Part shown: one piece after another, positions 1 through 8,791 of the stretch
Numbering within the stretch: position 1 is the first letter of the stretch
Layout of the letters: each line of letters opens with the position of its first letter
DNA from: Bacteroidaceae bacterium
Lineage (GTDB): Bacteria > Bacteroidota > Bacteroidia > Bacteroidales > Bacteroidaceae
Assembly: GCA_902362375.1 (NCBI GenBank)
Contig: CABIVS010000006.1
Coordinates: forward strand, 124,001-188,000
Direction of reading: 5' to 3'
DNA: 64,000 nt
Translations under genes and position numbers: made by a program
Notes under the pieces: generated by a model
What the model saw: the letters and a program-made list of their open reading frames with translations, nothing else
Told to the model about the DNA's origin: nothing
Databases searched by the model: none

Positions 1-82
1 CGTACTTCGTTTACAGATAGAGCAAGCCGGAGATAAACTCGAAATCCAGAAAATAATAGTAAAGCAGGATAAGGGGATTTGA
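1..82 (+). CDS. C-terminal end of an upstream protein (partial)
   Basis: The frame starting at base 2 is open from the window edge to a TGA at 80-82 and encodes about 26 residues ending in KIIVKQDKGI. The composition (alternating hydrophobic and charged residues) resembles the last beta-strands of a secreted enzyme or beta-sandwich domain. The rest lies outside the window, so no family can be named. The following regulator begins only about 40 bases later, so both may belong to the same locus. Confidence 0.4.
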   Translation, partial: VLRLQIEQAGDKLEIQKIIVKQDKGI

Positions 83-107
83 TTTCTCGTTCGTACTTAA
101 TAATAGT
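83..107 (+). promoter_or_regulatory. TTCGTA-type leader element before the HTCS gene
   Basis: The 13-base string TTTCTCGTTCGTA at 83-95, followed by TTAATAATAG, lies about 20 bases before the start codon. The first 11-13 bases recur before the GH97 gene (20142-20155), and a shorter version (TTCGTA then ATAGG) precedes the GH127-type gene and the 23533 esterase. It may be an operator, an mRNA leader element or part of the promoter; this is inference from similarity alone. Confidence 0.35.
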
Positions 108-120
108 ACTACAAAAAAAG

Positions 121-3100
121 ATGGCCATGAAAATTCGAATATGTTTGTTAATCATACTGATGGGATTATTGTATCCGGGTTATATTAGCTCGCAAGAGTC
201 CCCTTATGTATTCCGCCAGATTGGAGTTGTCGAAGGATTACCGGATAACTATGTAAAAAGCGTTTTCCCCATCCCGGACGGACGTATCGGTGTGCGAAGC
301 ACTGTGCTGTTAAGCCTGTATGACGGTGCGAACTATTCAAATTTCCCTTTCAATATTCATGGCGAATATTCGATAGCATATAACCATATCATTCCTGAAC
401 AGTATATTGATGCTGATAAACGTTTGTGGATGAAAGAACGCAAGAGCCTGCGTGTTTTCGATTTGACTACCGAACAGTATATATATAACGTAGATTCTTT
501 ATTCCAACAGTTCGGCTTAAAGGATAAAGTGGCGGATATCATCATTGATTCTGAAAAACACTGTTGGTTTCTGACACCGGGTTCCTCTGTCTATATGTAC
601 GATGCAGAGACAAAATCAATCGAACAGGTTTGCAGGAATGACGAGTTTATGGAATACTATGGAGGATTGCTCGGGGTGGAAAGTCATGGAAAATACAGTT
701 GGATGGTTCATCAGAAAGGAGCTATCCGTTGCTACGATTTGGAAAAGAAACGTTTTGTACAGCAACTTGATTTCCTGAAAGACCAACTGAAACCGGATGA
801 CCGTGTAGTTCTGAAGATACTCGATAATGGTGACTTTTGGCTGATGTGGGATCGTGGAGTAGGCTATTATGATGTCTATAATAAAAAATGGAATCAAATT
901 TCAGGTATCCGACTCGGACACTATTCATGGTTCACTTCTATGGACATTGATAAAGGTGGAAATGCATGGGTAGGAACCGTTATCGATGGATTCTATGTCA
1001 TTGATATGCATAATTTTTCTGTAACCCGGACACAGGACATTCCTTTATTATCAGGTAATACAGTACGTAATGGCATTCAGAGTATCTATTGCGACAAGGA
1101 AAACAATTCTGTTTGGATAGGACTCTATAATCAGGGAATGTGCTATTACCATCCCAGCATGAATAAAATAGTGCTGTACAATAAAAAGATGATAAATGGC
1201 GACTGGAAAGGAGAGGAAATACGCTGTATGCTCGAAACGTCTAAAGGAGAAATTCTGATGGGTACTACACAAGGTGTCTATCGTTATGAACCGGAGACTA
1301 AGAGAATGGACAGATTCTATCATGAATTCAGCCAGAAGAATTGCCGTGTACTCTATGAAGACAGTAAGAAGCGTGTTTGGGTCGGAACATACCACGATGG
1401 ACTCTACTGTATAGATCATGGAAAGGTACGGTCTTACGATTATCCCGATACGGATTATCAGAATGAACTGGATTTCAGTAATATCCGTGTCATGGTCGAA
1501 GACCCTTCCGGTCGGTTGTGGGTAAGTATATATGGTGGTGTAGGATTATTCAATCCGGAAAACGGGCAAATAAACTTATTGTCCGAACAGTTCCCCGAAC
1601 TCAAAAAATACAAAGTAGCCAATGCATTGGCCATAGATAACCAATCCCGGTTGGTCGTAGGCAGTGATAACGGACTTTACATTTACGATCCTGCAACGAA
1701 TAAAATATGGATACCGGAGCAAGACGGCCAGGCTAATTCAATCTTCAATCAGGGAAGTATCAAGTACAACCAAATACTCAAAGACCATGAGGGAACTTTA
1801 TGGTTTGCCACTCAATATGGCTTGAGCGTTTTGACTCACAATGGGCAAAGCTACACATTAGGGAGAGAAGAAGGTCTTTCCAAAGCCATCCTGAACGTAG
1901 TAGAAGATAAGAACCATGATCTCTGGATTTCGACAGTCACTTCTATTTATAAGATAAAAGTAGACAGAAGAGCTGATAAATACGGCTTTCATGTAATCAG
2001 CTGTCTGTCGGAAGATGAAATCCGTCAGGATGATTTATATAGTTTCCCTTCGTTAATGACCAGGGACAATCAGCTTTTCCTGGGGTTGATGAACGGCTTT
2101 ATCGCTTTCTCACCGGAAAACATGATAGATAATCAGTGCCTCAATCGTCCTCTGTTTACCTCATTCCGCTTGTTTAATGTTCCGGTTGTTTCGGGTGAAA
2201 CATATAACGGGCGTGTCTTATTTGGCAAAGCATTGAGTTATTCGGACGAAGTACAGTTGAAATATGATGAGAATTACATTACACTTGAATTCTCCGGCCT
2301 GAACTTCCCCAATCCTTCCCAAACCTTTTTCCGTTACCAGCTGGAAGGATTTGACAAGGAATGGACAGAAACCCTTTTTGAGAATGGACAAGGACGTGTT
2401 GTCTATAATAATCTCCCTTCGGGCGAATACATCTTCCGTGTGTCCGCTGCCGGAAATGACCGGATATGGGGACCGGAGTCTGCATTCAAAATTGTAATTC
2501 ATCCCCCGTTTTGGGATACACTGGCCGCTCGTGTTTTCTATGCAATTTTAGGTATTCTCTTAATCTTCGGGCTGATCTATGTAATAAACCGCCGCAACCG
2601 GCAAAAGATGATTCGTATGCAGGAGGAAGAAGCGTTGAAGCAGAAAGAAGAACTGGATCAGATGAAATTCCGCTTCTTCACAAATATAAGCCATGAACTC
2701 CGCACTCCGTTGACGTTGATTATCACGCCATTGGATATGATGATACGTCGATTGACAGACGATGCGATGAAAAAACAACTGAATACCATCTATAAGAATG
2801 CTCAAAACCTATTGTCATTGGTGAATCAGCTACTCGATTTCCGCAAACTGGAAATGAAAGGAGAGAGGTTGCATCTGATGAACGGCGATATGGAGGAATT
2901 TATTGTTTCGGCCTATAACAACTTCATGCCAATGGCAGTAGAGAAGCATCTTAACTTCGTGAACCAATCGGAACATAGAGCGCTTTATATGTTCTTCGAC
3001 CGGGACAAGGTACATAAGATTGTAAATAATCTCTTGTCCAACGCCTTTAAATATACGCCGGAAGGCGGGACGGTAGACTTACTGCTTGCAACAGAAGAAA

Positions 3101-4203
3101 TAGAAGGAAGAAACTACGTGAGAATATCCGTATCCGACACCGGAATCGGAATATCCGAATCAGATCTTCCCTATATCTTTGACCGTTTCTATCAGGTAGG
3201 AAATGAAGGGGACGAAAAAATAGGCAGTGGCATCGGACTTCATTTGGTAAGGGAATATGTAAATATACATGGTGGCCGCATTAAAGTGGACAGTCAGATA
3301 GATCGCGGATCAGTATTTACCGTTTGGCTGCCGATGGATCTGAAACCGGAACCGGATGAACTGCCGGAAGAAATTGTCGGAACGGAAACAACGGACGTTA
3401 AAGAGAAAGAAACCACTACATCCATAGTTGACGATAACCTGAAGAAACTGTTGTTAGTGGAGGATAATCAGGAATTCCGTACTTTCCTGAAAGAACAGTT
3501 GGAAGATTTCTATCAGATCGTTGAAGCAGCAGACGGCGAGGAAGGAGAGCGAAAAGCGATAGAGGAGAATCCGAACCTGATTATCAGCGACATTATGATG
3601 CCGAAAGTAGACGGTATCGAACTTTGCCGTCGGATCAAGACGAATGTGCAGACTTCCCATATACCTGTGATATTGTTGACGGCCCGCACTGCCGATGATA
3701 TCAAGATCAATAGCTATGAAGTAGGAGCAGACTCTTATATGTCGAAACCCTTCAACTTTGATATGCTCATGGTGCGCATTGAAAAACTGATAGAGCAACA
3801 GGAAAAGAGAAAGCAGGAATTCCGTAAAAACATAGAAGTAAATCCGAGTGCTATCACTATTACTTCAGTAGACGAACAGCTTATACAGAAGTGTCTGGAA
3901 TATATAGAAAAGAACATGGACAATCCGGAATATGGTGTAGAAGAGTTGAGTGGGGATTTGGGTATGGTGCGTATGAGCCTTTACCGTAAGCTACAATCCA
4001 TCACCGGACACACACCGACGGACTTTATCCGCAGCATCCGTTTGAAACGGGCGGCACAGTTATTACAAGGAAGCCAGTTGCCGATTGTTGAAATTGCGAA
4101 CCGGGTAGGATTCAGTTCACCCAGCTATTTCTCGAAGTGTTTTAGAGAAATGTTTGGGGTGCTACCCAAGCAATATGCCGAGGAATCGGGAAGAAAAGAA
4201 TGA
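121..4203 (+). CDS. Hybrid two-component system regulator (HTCS) of PUL 1
   Basis: One-protein sensor, kinase and transcription factor of the Bacteroides PUL type. From the ATG at 121 (a second ATG is at 127) the order is: signal peptide (1-25), periplasmic beta-propeller of reg_prop repeats (to about 700), Y_Y_Y domain (about 716-781), one membrane helix (about 802-825), HisKA with the phospho-acceptor His in SHELRTP (about residue 858), HATPase with N box and DTGIGI / GSGIGL boxes (about 970-1045), receiver with acceptor Asp in ISDIMMP (about 1157) and a C-terminal AraC helix-turn-helix (about 1254-1357). All catalytic boxes look intact. A TTG codon at 79 extends the frame, but the signal peptide fits 121/127. 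Family knowledge: such proteins bind a periplasmic oligosaccharide and activate the adjacent susC/susD operon. It precedes the PUL 1 sigma factor and transport genes. Confidence 0.93.
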   Translation: MAMKIRICLLIILMGLLYPGYISSQESPYVFRQIGVVEGLPDNYVKSVFPIPDGRIGVRSTVLLSLYDGANYSNFPFNIHGEYSIAYNHIIPEQYIDADKRLWMKERKSLRVFDLTTEQYIYNVDSLFQQFGLKDKVADIIIDSEKHCWFLTPGSSVYMYDAETKSIEQVCRNDEFMEYYGGLLGVESHGKYSWMVHQKGAIRCYDLEKKRFVQQLDFLKDQLKPDDRVVLKILDNGDFWLMWDRGVGYYDVYNKKWNQISGIRLGHYSWFTSMDIDKGGNAWVGTVIDGFYVIDMHNFSVTRTQDIPLLSGNTVRNGIQSIYCDKENNSVWIGLYNQGMCYYHPSMNKIVLYNKKMINGDWKGEEIRCMLETSKGEILMGTTQGVYRYEPETKRMDRFYHEFSQKNCRVLYEDSKKRVWVGTYHDGLYCIDHGKVRSYDYPDTDYQNELDFSNIRVMVEDPSGRLWVSIYGGVGLFNPENGQINLLSEQFPELKKYKVANALAIDNQSRLVVGSDNGLYIYDPATNKIWIPEQDGQANSIFNQGSIKYNQILKDHEGTLWFATQYGLSVLTHNGQSYTLGREEGLSKAILNVVEDKNHDLWISTVTSIYKIKVDRRADKYGFHVISCLSEDEIRQDDLYSFPSLMTRDNQLFLGLMNGFIAFSPENMIDNQCLNRPLFTSFRLFNVPVVSGETYNGRVLFGKALSYSDEVQLKYDENYITLEFSGLNFPNPSQTFFRYQLEGFDKEWTETLFENGQGRVVYNNLPSGEYIFRVSAAGNDRIWGPESAFKIVIHPPFWDTLAARVFYAILGILLIFGLIYVINRRNRQKMIRMQEEEALKQKEELDQMKFRFFTNISHELRTPLTLIITPLDMMIRRLTDDAMKKQLNTIYKNAQNLLSLVNQLLDFRKLEMKGERLHLMNGDMEEFIVSAYNNFMPMAVEKHLNFVNQSEHRALYMFFDRDKVHKIVNNLLSNAFKYTPEGGTVDLLLATEEIEGRNYVRISVSDTGIGISESDLPYIFDRFYQVGNEGDEKIGSGIGLHLVREYVNIHGGRIKVDSQIDRGSVFTVWLPMDLKPEPDELPEEIVGTETTDVKEKETTTSIVDDNLKKLLLVEDNQEFRTFLKEQLEDFYQIVEAADGEEGERKAIEENPNLIISDIMMPKVDGIELCRRIKTNVQTSHIPVILLTARTADDIKINSYEVGADSYMSKPFNFDMLMVRIEKLIEQQEKRKQEFRKNIEVNPSAITITSVDEQLIQKCLEYIEKNMDNPEYGVEELSGDLGMVRMSLYRKLQSITGHTPTDFIRSIRLKRAAQLLQGSQLPIVEIANRVGFSSPSYFSKCFREMFGVLPKQYAEESGRKE

Positions 4204-4317
4204 CATTGTGCTTGTATTTGTAGTTTAATTATTACATTTGCGCTGAATAAGTGAGATAATTGTAAGATCTTGTTCACATTGGGGCAGAAGAAGTTTTATT
4301 TTATAATATATATTGAT

Positions 4318-4692
4318 ATGAAAGTATTAGTTTTAATTTCGTTGGTAGGAGGTTTGATGTTATCTTCTTGCGGAGGTAGCAGTTCAAAAAATAATGCGAG
4401 TGGTAAAGAAGTAAATCCGGCAGATACAATCTATTTGGGCGATTTGCGTGAAAAGTTTGCGGATGACAGCATTTTCTTTAAAGTAGTGGCACCGGATTTG
4501 ATGTTAATGGATTATCAGTATCTTTGGGCAGTAACAGAATCGGAAGCGGTAGAGAAAGGACTGACAAAAGAATACTATAAACGTGTGAAGAAAGAAATCA
4601 CCGATACGAATGAAGCGATCAAAAGAGGTGTGATGAAAGGTGCGAACGTAAAACGTATACCGGATTTCCAGACATCGCAGGAAAATAAATAA
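4318..4692 (+). CDS. Small lipoprotein of unknown function
   Basis: A 124-residue protein from the ATG at 4318. The N terminus is a clear SPII signal: hydrophobic MKVLVLISLVGGLML followed by the lipobox LSSCG, then a Gly/Ser/Asn-rich linker. The mature part is charged, with no cysteine cluster or recognisable motif. A longer in-frame extension starts earlier, but the signal peptide fixes the start. It sits alone between the HTCS and the sigma-factor gene and is followed by a strong terminator, so it is its own unit or the tail of the HTCS transcript. No family recognised. Confidence 0.75.
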   Translation: MKVLVLISLVGGLMLSSCGGSSSKNNASGKEVNPADTIYLGDLREKFADDSIFFKVVAPDLMLMDYQYLWAVTESEAVEKGLTKEYYKRVKKEITDTNEAIKRGVMKGANVKRIPDFQTSQENK

Positions 4693-4738
4693 TGAATCCT
4701 TCCGGATGAAAGCTTTCATCCATGCAAATTTAAGAACA

Positions 4739-4774
4739 GGGGAGTCGTCTAATGTAACGGCATCCCCTTTTTTA
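4739..4774 (+). terminator. Rho-independent terminator after the small lipoprotein gene
   Basis: GGGGA at 4739-4743 pairs with TCCCC at 4763-4767, continued inward by GTCGT/ACGGC with one bulged base and a G-T pair, and followed by a run of T. It separates the HTCS/lipoprotein unit from the sigma-factor operon. Confidence 0.75.
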
Positions 4775-4832
4775 TTGGAGTGACCGTTAGATTTATCCCG
4801 ATGAAATGGGACGTTTTTGCAAAAATACACGC

Positions 4833-4865
4833 TTGTTACGATAGTTTTGTTATCTGTTACTTTTG
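4833..4865 (+). promoter_or_regulatory. Candidate promoter of the PUL 1 sigma-factor operon
   Basis: A Bacteroides -7 box TACTTTTG at 4858-4865 has a TTG at 4833-4835, 22 bases upstream. A second TACTTTTG occurs at 4892-4899, 30 bases before the start codon, without a well-spaced TTG. Either or both could start the transcript; the second would give a leader of about 25 bases. Confidence 0.45.
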
Positions 4866-4929
4866 TGATATTTTAGTTCGAAACTTGTTCCTACTTTTGT
4901 ATCATCGTTAAACGGATAAATTTAATGCC

Positions 4930-5460
4930 ATGAATAAACAGCAAGCTACATTTGACGACTTTTTCTCTGAATGCTACCTTAAATATAAGGAGTATATCAA
5001 GAACTACATCGCTATCCGCATTTGCCATCCGCACGAAGCGGAAGATTTGGCGCAGGATGTCTTTGTCCGCTTATGGGAACACAGGGCATTCGTGAACAAA
5101 GATACAGTCTGGTCTTTGCTCTTTACTATCGCCCGCAATATCGTAACTGATAAAATCCGTCGTTATTATAAACAGGAAGATTTTGTCGCCTATATATATA
5201 ATAGGATGGAAGACATCGGTCGGAATACCACAGAAGATGCCGTTCATTATCGTGAACTAAAAAAGATACACGACAAAGTTATGGAAGCTCTTCCTGTCAA
5301 ACGCCGCCAGATCTATGAACTTAGTTTCAATCATGAACTGTCTTGTCCTGCCATTGCAGGAAAGCTGTCCTTATCTCCCCGTACAGTAGAATGTCAATTA
5401 TTGCTGGCTCGCAAAACTGTTCGTACTTGTTTGAAAAATGAATTCTCCAAAGTCGGTTAA
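4930..5460 (+). CDS. ECF-type RNA polymerase sigma factor, PUL 1
   Basis: A 176-residue sigma-70 family protein of the extracytoplasmic-function class. Region 2 is seen in HEAEDLAQDVFVRLW followed by FTIARNIVTDKIRRYY, and region 4 in the C-terminal helix-turn-helix LSLSPRTVECQLLLARK. It lies 49 bases upstream of susC in the same direction. No FecR-like anti-sigma gene is adjacent on either side, and the receptor downstream lacks the N-terminal STN signalling domain that normally drives such switches. It has a paralogue at 33017 in the same position of PUL 2. It presumably directs transcription of the susC operon, but how its activity is held in check cannot be seen here. Confidence 0.93.
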   Translation: MNKQQATFDDFFSECYLKYKEYIKNYIAIRICHPHEAEDLAQDVFVRLWEHRAFVNKDTVWSLLFTIARNIVTDKIRRYYKQEDFVAYIYNRMEDIGRNTTEDAVHYRELKKIHDKVMEALPVKRRQIYELSFNHELSCPAIAGKLSLSPRTVECQLLLARKTVRTCLKNEFSKVG

Positions 5461-5509
5461 ATACCAGATTCGGAAAAACACATATTAACTTTAACAATTT
5501 AATAGTATT

Positions 5510-8500
5510 ATGGAAATTAAATCCAAATTCTTGTGTTCAAAAGGAGTCGCATTGGCTTTTGCCATGCTGCTGGGTGGTTCGCCCGGTGTATTGCTCTATG
5601 CAAATGATTCTGTAGAAGAGAGTTTGATGGTAGCCCAGACAGGCCGTATCATCAAAGGTCTTGTGACAGATGCGAATGGTGAACCATTGATTGGTTGTAA
5701 TGTAGTGGTCGTAGGAAGCAATGCAGGAGTGATTACCGATATTGACGGTCGGTTTACACTGAATATTCCTGCTGATGCCAAACAAATTAAAATTAGCTAT
5801 ATCGGATATGTAGATCAGATCATTAACCTTCATGACCGCTCTGATTTTAAGGTAGTATTAAAGGAAGATAATAATGCATTGGATGAGGTTGTTGTAGTGG
5901 GGTATGGTACACAGAAAAAAGCGACATTGACAGGGGCGGTAGAACAAATAGGTAGCCAGGTATTGGAAAGCCGTGCCATTACCAATGTCGGTGCTGCTTT
6001 GCAAGGAGCTACTCCGGGTTTGGTAGTCACTCGTTCTTCCTCACGTCCGGGTAATGAAGGTTTGAATTTCCAGATTCGTGGTCTGACATCTGTCAATGGA
6101 GGTAGTCCGTTGATTATTGTAGATGGAGTACCTGTATTGAATGCAGAGTCATTCCAAAATCTAAATTCGGATGATATTGAAAATATTAGTGTTTTGAAAG
6201 ACGGTTCAGCTTCCATTTATGGTGCGAAAGCAGCCAATGGTGTTATTTTGGTAACTACCAAAAAAGGTAAGGGCAAGACCACCGTAGATTATGGCTTCAA
6301 TATGCGTTTCACCACTAATGGCATTATGGCTTTCTCTCCCAGTATGCAGGAATATGCCACCATGTGGCTGGAAGCCAATAAGGAAATGCCGGAGCATGAC
6401 TGGTGGGGCTGGGGAGAAGAAAATCTGAAAAAGATGGCTCAAGGCATTGAAGGTATTTATGAGTCGACTGTGGCCGATTGGGGTACGATGTTCGTAGGTA
6501 ATGCCAATCGCCTGGATGAATTGTTTGCCCGTCGTTATTCCTACCAGCATAACTTGAGTGTAGCAGGTTCTACGGATAAATCCGATTACCGTATTTCTTT
6601 AGCTTATGCCGATAACCAAGCCAATCTGGCCACTGCTTATGATGGACAGAAACAGTTGAACTTGCGTTTGAACTACGGAATCAAATTGACCGATTGGTTC
6701 AAACTGGAGACTTCAGCCAGTATGATTAAAACAAATACCGAAACGCCCACACATGGTATCGATCGTACACTCTACGGGAATGATGCTCCATTCTTTCCGG
6801 CTAAGAATCCTTATGGACAATGGTATGCTAACTTCGGTAATGTCGGTGACCGCAATGCGGCAGCAGCTACAACGGATGGCGGACGTGACGAGAGAGAGAA
6901 TCTGACCACTCGTGTTGATTTTAAAGCATTGGTGGATATTTGGAAAGGAATTACTTTCGAGGGTACTGCTTCCTTTCAAAATGAGGAATATCGCAGGGAA
7001 CGTTATTCGCTTCCGGTACAGTGCTACAATTGGTTCGGCGAGCAGACGGCGAAGTTGGTGTATGAAACAACACAGACCCTTAGTACTCCGCAAGATGTGA
7101 TGAATTTTAAAGATTCCCATCAGCCGGGATATCTGGTACAGGCAAACAATTCCCGGTATCAATACTATTCAGGGCTATTGAAATATAAGCGTACATTTGC
7201 CGAAGTACATAACATAGATGCCATGTTCGGTATCAGTGCCGAGAAATGGGTGACTAAAAAAGTGGTTACCGCTCGTGAGAAGTTTGAGGATGTCGGAATT
7301 TACGATCTGAATCTGGCTACAGGTACACAGGGGAACGGGGGAGGAAAGACTCATAATGGTACCTATTCATATATTGCCCGTTTGAATTACAACTATGCGG
7401 AAAAATATATGGTTGAATTGATGGGGCGCCGTGACGGAAACTCCAAGTTTGCTCCCGGTTACCGTTTCAAGAGCTTCGGTTCCGTTTCTTTGGGATGGGC
7501 GTTCTCGGAAGAACAATTTGTAGAGTTTCTAAAGCCTGTTCTTTCTTTTGGTAAGCTGCGTTTAAGCTATGGTAGTTCAGGTAATGATGTTGGGCTGGGC
7601 GATTACGATTATGTATCTACTGTCTCTCTTGGGACGGCCGGTTTTGGAACTATACCTGCCAACCAGGTATCTTCAGGTTTCGGTGGTTTAATTTCTTATG
7701 ACCGTACTTGGGAGAAAGTTTCACAAAAAAACTTCGGTATCGATCTTAACTTCTTCGATAATCGCTTGAAAGCTACATTCGATTATTTTATAAAAGATAA
7801 TACCGGTATGTTGGTAAATGTCACCTATCCGGGCGTATTAGGAGGTAAATCTCCTAAAACGAATAGTGGTCATTTGAATGTAAAAGGTTGGGAGTTTACT
7901 ATCGGATGGCGCGACCAGATTAAAGACTTTTCTTACTATGCCAACTTTAATATTGGTGATACAAAGAGTCTGTTGAAAGAGATGGAAGGAGCAGATTCTT
8001 ATGGGGCCGGTTGGAATGCGGCCGTGAATGGATATCCATTGAATTCGTACTTCCTTTATCGCACAGATGGTTACTTTAAAGATCAGGCGGAAGTAGATCG
8101 CTATTATGCACTTTATGGAGAGGGTAAAGAAGATTTGACTGGTGTAGGAGCAGGAAGTGCAAGCCGGTTGCGTCCGGGTGATACCAAACGTTTGGATTTG
8201 AATGGTGATTATAAGATTTCCGGTGCAGGGAATGAGAATAGCGATTTGCAATACCTCGGGGACTCCAATCCACATTTTGTTTTCGGTTTCACATTGGGAG
8301 GATCATGGAAAGGTTTTGATGTGAACGCGATGTTCCAAGGTGTCGGCAAGCAGTATGTTATCCGTAATGACTGGATGGCTTATCCTTTTCAAACACGTAC
8401 CGCCAATCAGAACCCGACATATTTGGGAAAAACATGGACAGAGAGCAATCCGAATGCGGAATTCCCTCGTCTGACTACTAATGCGAATCTTGCACGCTGG

Positions 8501-8758
8501 AATTATCAGAATAACGACTTTATGATGCAGAATAACCGCTATATCCGTTTGAAGACATTAATAGTCGGCTACACATTGCCGCAGATATGGACGCGCAAGG
8601 TGAAATTGGAAAAAGTACGTGTTTACTTCTCTGGTAATGATTTATGGGAAGCTACCAGTATTCGAGACGGTTTCGATCCGGAAATGGGAGCGGCCTCCAA
8701 TAACAGTGGATACCCGTTTGCACGTACTTGGTCGTTCGGTCTGAACGTCACTTTATAG
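5510..8758 (+). CDS. SusC-like TonB-dependent outer-membrane transporter, PUL 1
   Basis: A 1082-residue outer-membrane oligosaccharide importer. After an N-terminal signal comes a carboxypeptidase-regulatory-like domain (about 46-120, from GRIIKGLVTDANGEPLIG), the SusC signature DEVVVVGYGTQKK at residue 125, a plug domain (about 140-250, with QIRG and ILVTTKKG motifs) and a long beta-barrel ending in an aromatic-rich strand (FGLNVTL). No STN domain precedes the regulatory-like domain. The susD gene follows after 33 bases. Family knowledge: SusC forms the barrel and SusD the lid of one import complex energised by TonB. The sugar specificity cannot be read from the sequence. Confidence 0.96.
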   Translation: MEIKSKFLCSKGVALAFAMLLGGSPGVLLYANDSVEESLMVAQTGRIIKGLVTDANGEPLIGCNVVVVGSNAGVITDIDGRFTLNIPADAKQIKISYIGYVDQIINLHDRSDFKVVLKEDNNALDEVVVVGYGTQKKATLTGAVEQIGSQVLESRAITNVGAALQGATPGLVVTRSSSRPGNEGLNFQIRGLTSVNGGSPLIIVDGVPVLNAESFQNLNSDDIENISVLKDGSASIYGAKAANGVILVTTKKGKGKTTVDYGFNMRFTTNGIMAFSPSMQEYATMWLEANKEMPEHDWWGWGEENLKKMAQGIEGIYESTVADWGTMFVGNANRLDELFARRYSYQHNLSVAGSTDKSDYRISLAYADNQANLATAYDGQKQLNLRLNYGIKLTDWFKLETSASMIKTNTETPTHGIDRTLYGNDAPFFPAKNPYGQWYANFGNVGDRNAAAATTDGGRDERENLTTRVDFKALVDIWKGITFEGTASFQNEEYRRERYSLPVQCYNWFGEQTAKLVYETTQTLSTPQDVMNFKDSHQPGYLVQANNSRYQYYSGLLKYKRTFAEVHNIDAMFGISAEKWVTKKVVTAREKFEDVGIYDLNLATGTQGNGGGKTHNGTYSYIARLNYNYAEKYMVELMGRRDGNSKFAPGYRFKSFGSVSLGWAFSEEQFVEFLKPVLSFGKLRLSYGSSGNDVGLGDYDYVSTVSLGTAGFGTIPANQVSSGFGGLISYDRTWEKVSQKNFGIDLNFFDNRLKATFDYFIKDNTGMLVNVTYPGVLGGKSPKTNSGHLNVKGWEFTIGWRDQIKDFSYYANFNIGDTKSLLKEMEGADSYGAGWNAAVNGYPLNSYFLYRTDGYFKDQAEVDRYYALYGEGKEDLTGVGAGSASRLRPGDTKRLDLNGDYKISGAGNENSDLQYLGDSNPHFVFGFTLGGSWKGFDVNAMFQGVGKQYVIRNDWMAYPFQTRTANQNPTYLGKTWTESNPNAEFPRLTTNANLARWNYQNNDFMMQNNRYIRLKTLIVGYTLPQIWTRKVKLEKVRVYFSGNDLWEATSIRDGFDPEMGAASNNSGYPFARTWSFGLNVTL

Positions 8759-8791
8759 TAGCTATGGAAAATTAAATACAGAATAGAAGAT

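Noticed and set aside
4204..4929. FecR-like anti-sigma gene near the PUL 1 sigma factor
   Set aside because: The only small gene here encodes a 124-residue lipoprotein with no cytoplasmic anti-sigma part or FecR features.
5537..8275. Long minus-strand frames opposite susC
   Set aside because: They lack start signals and protein-like composition and are explained as shadows of the susC reading frame.
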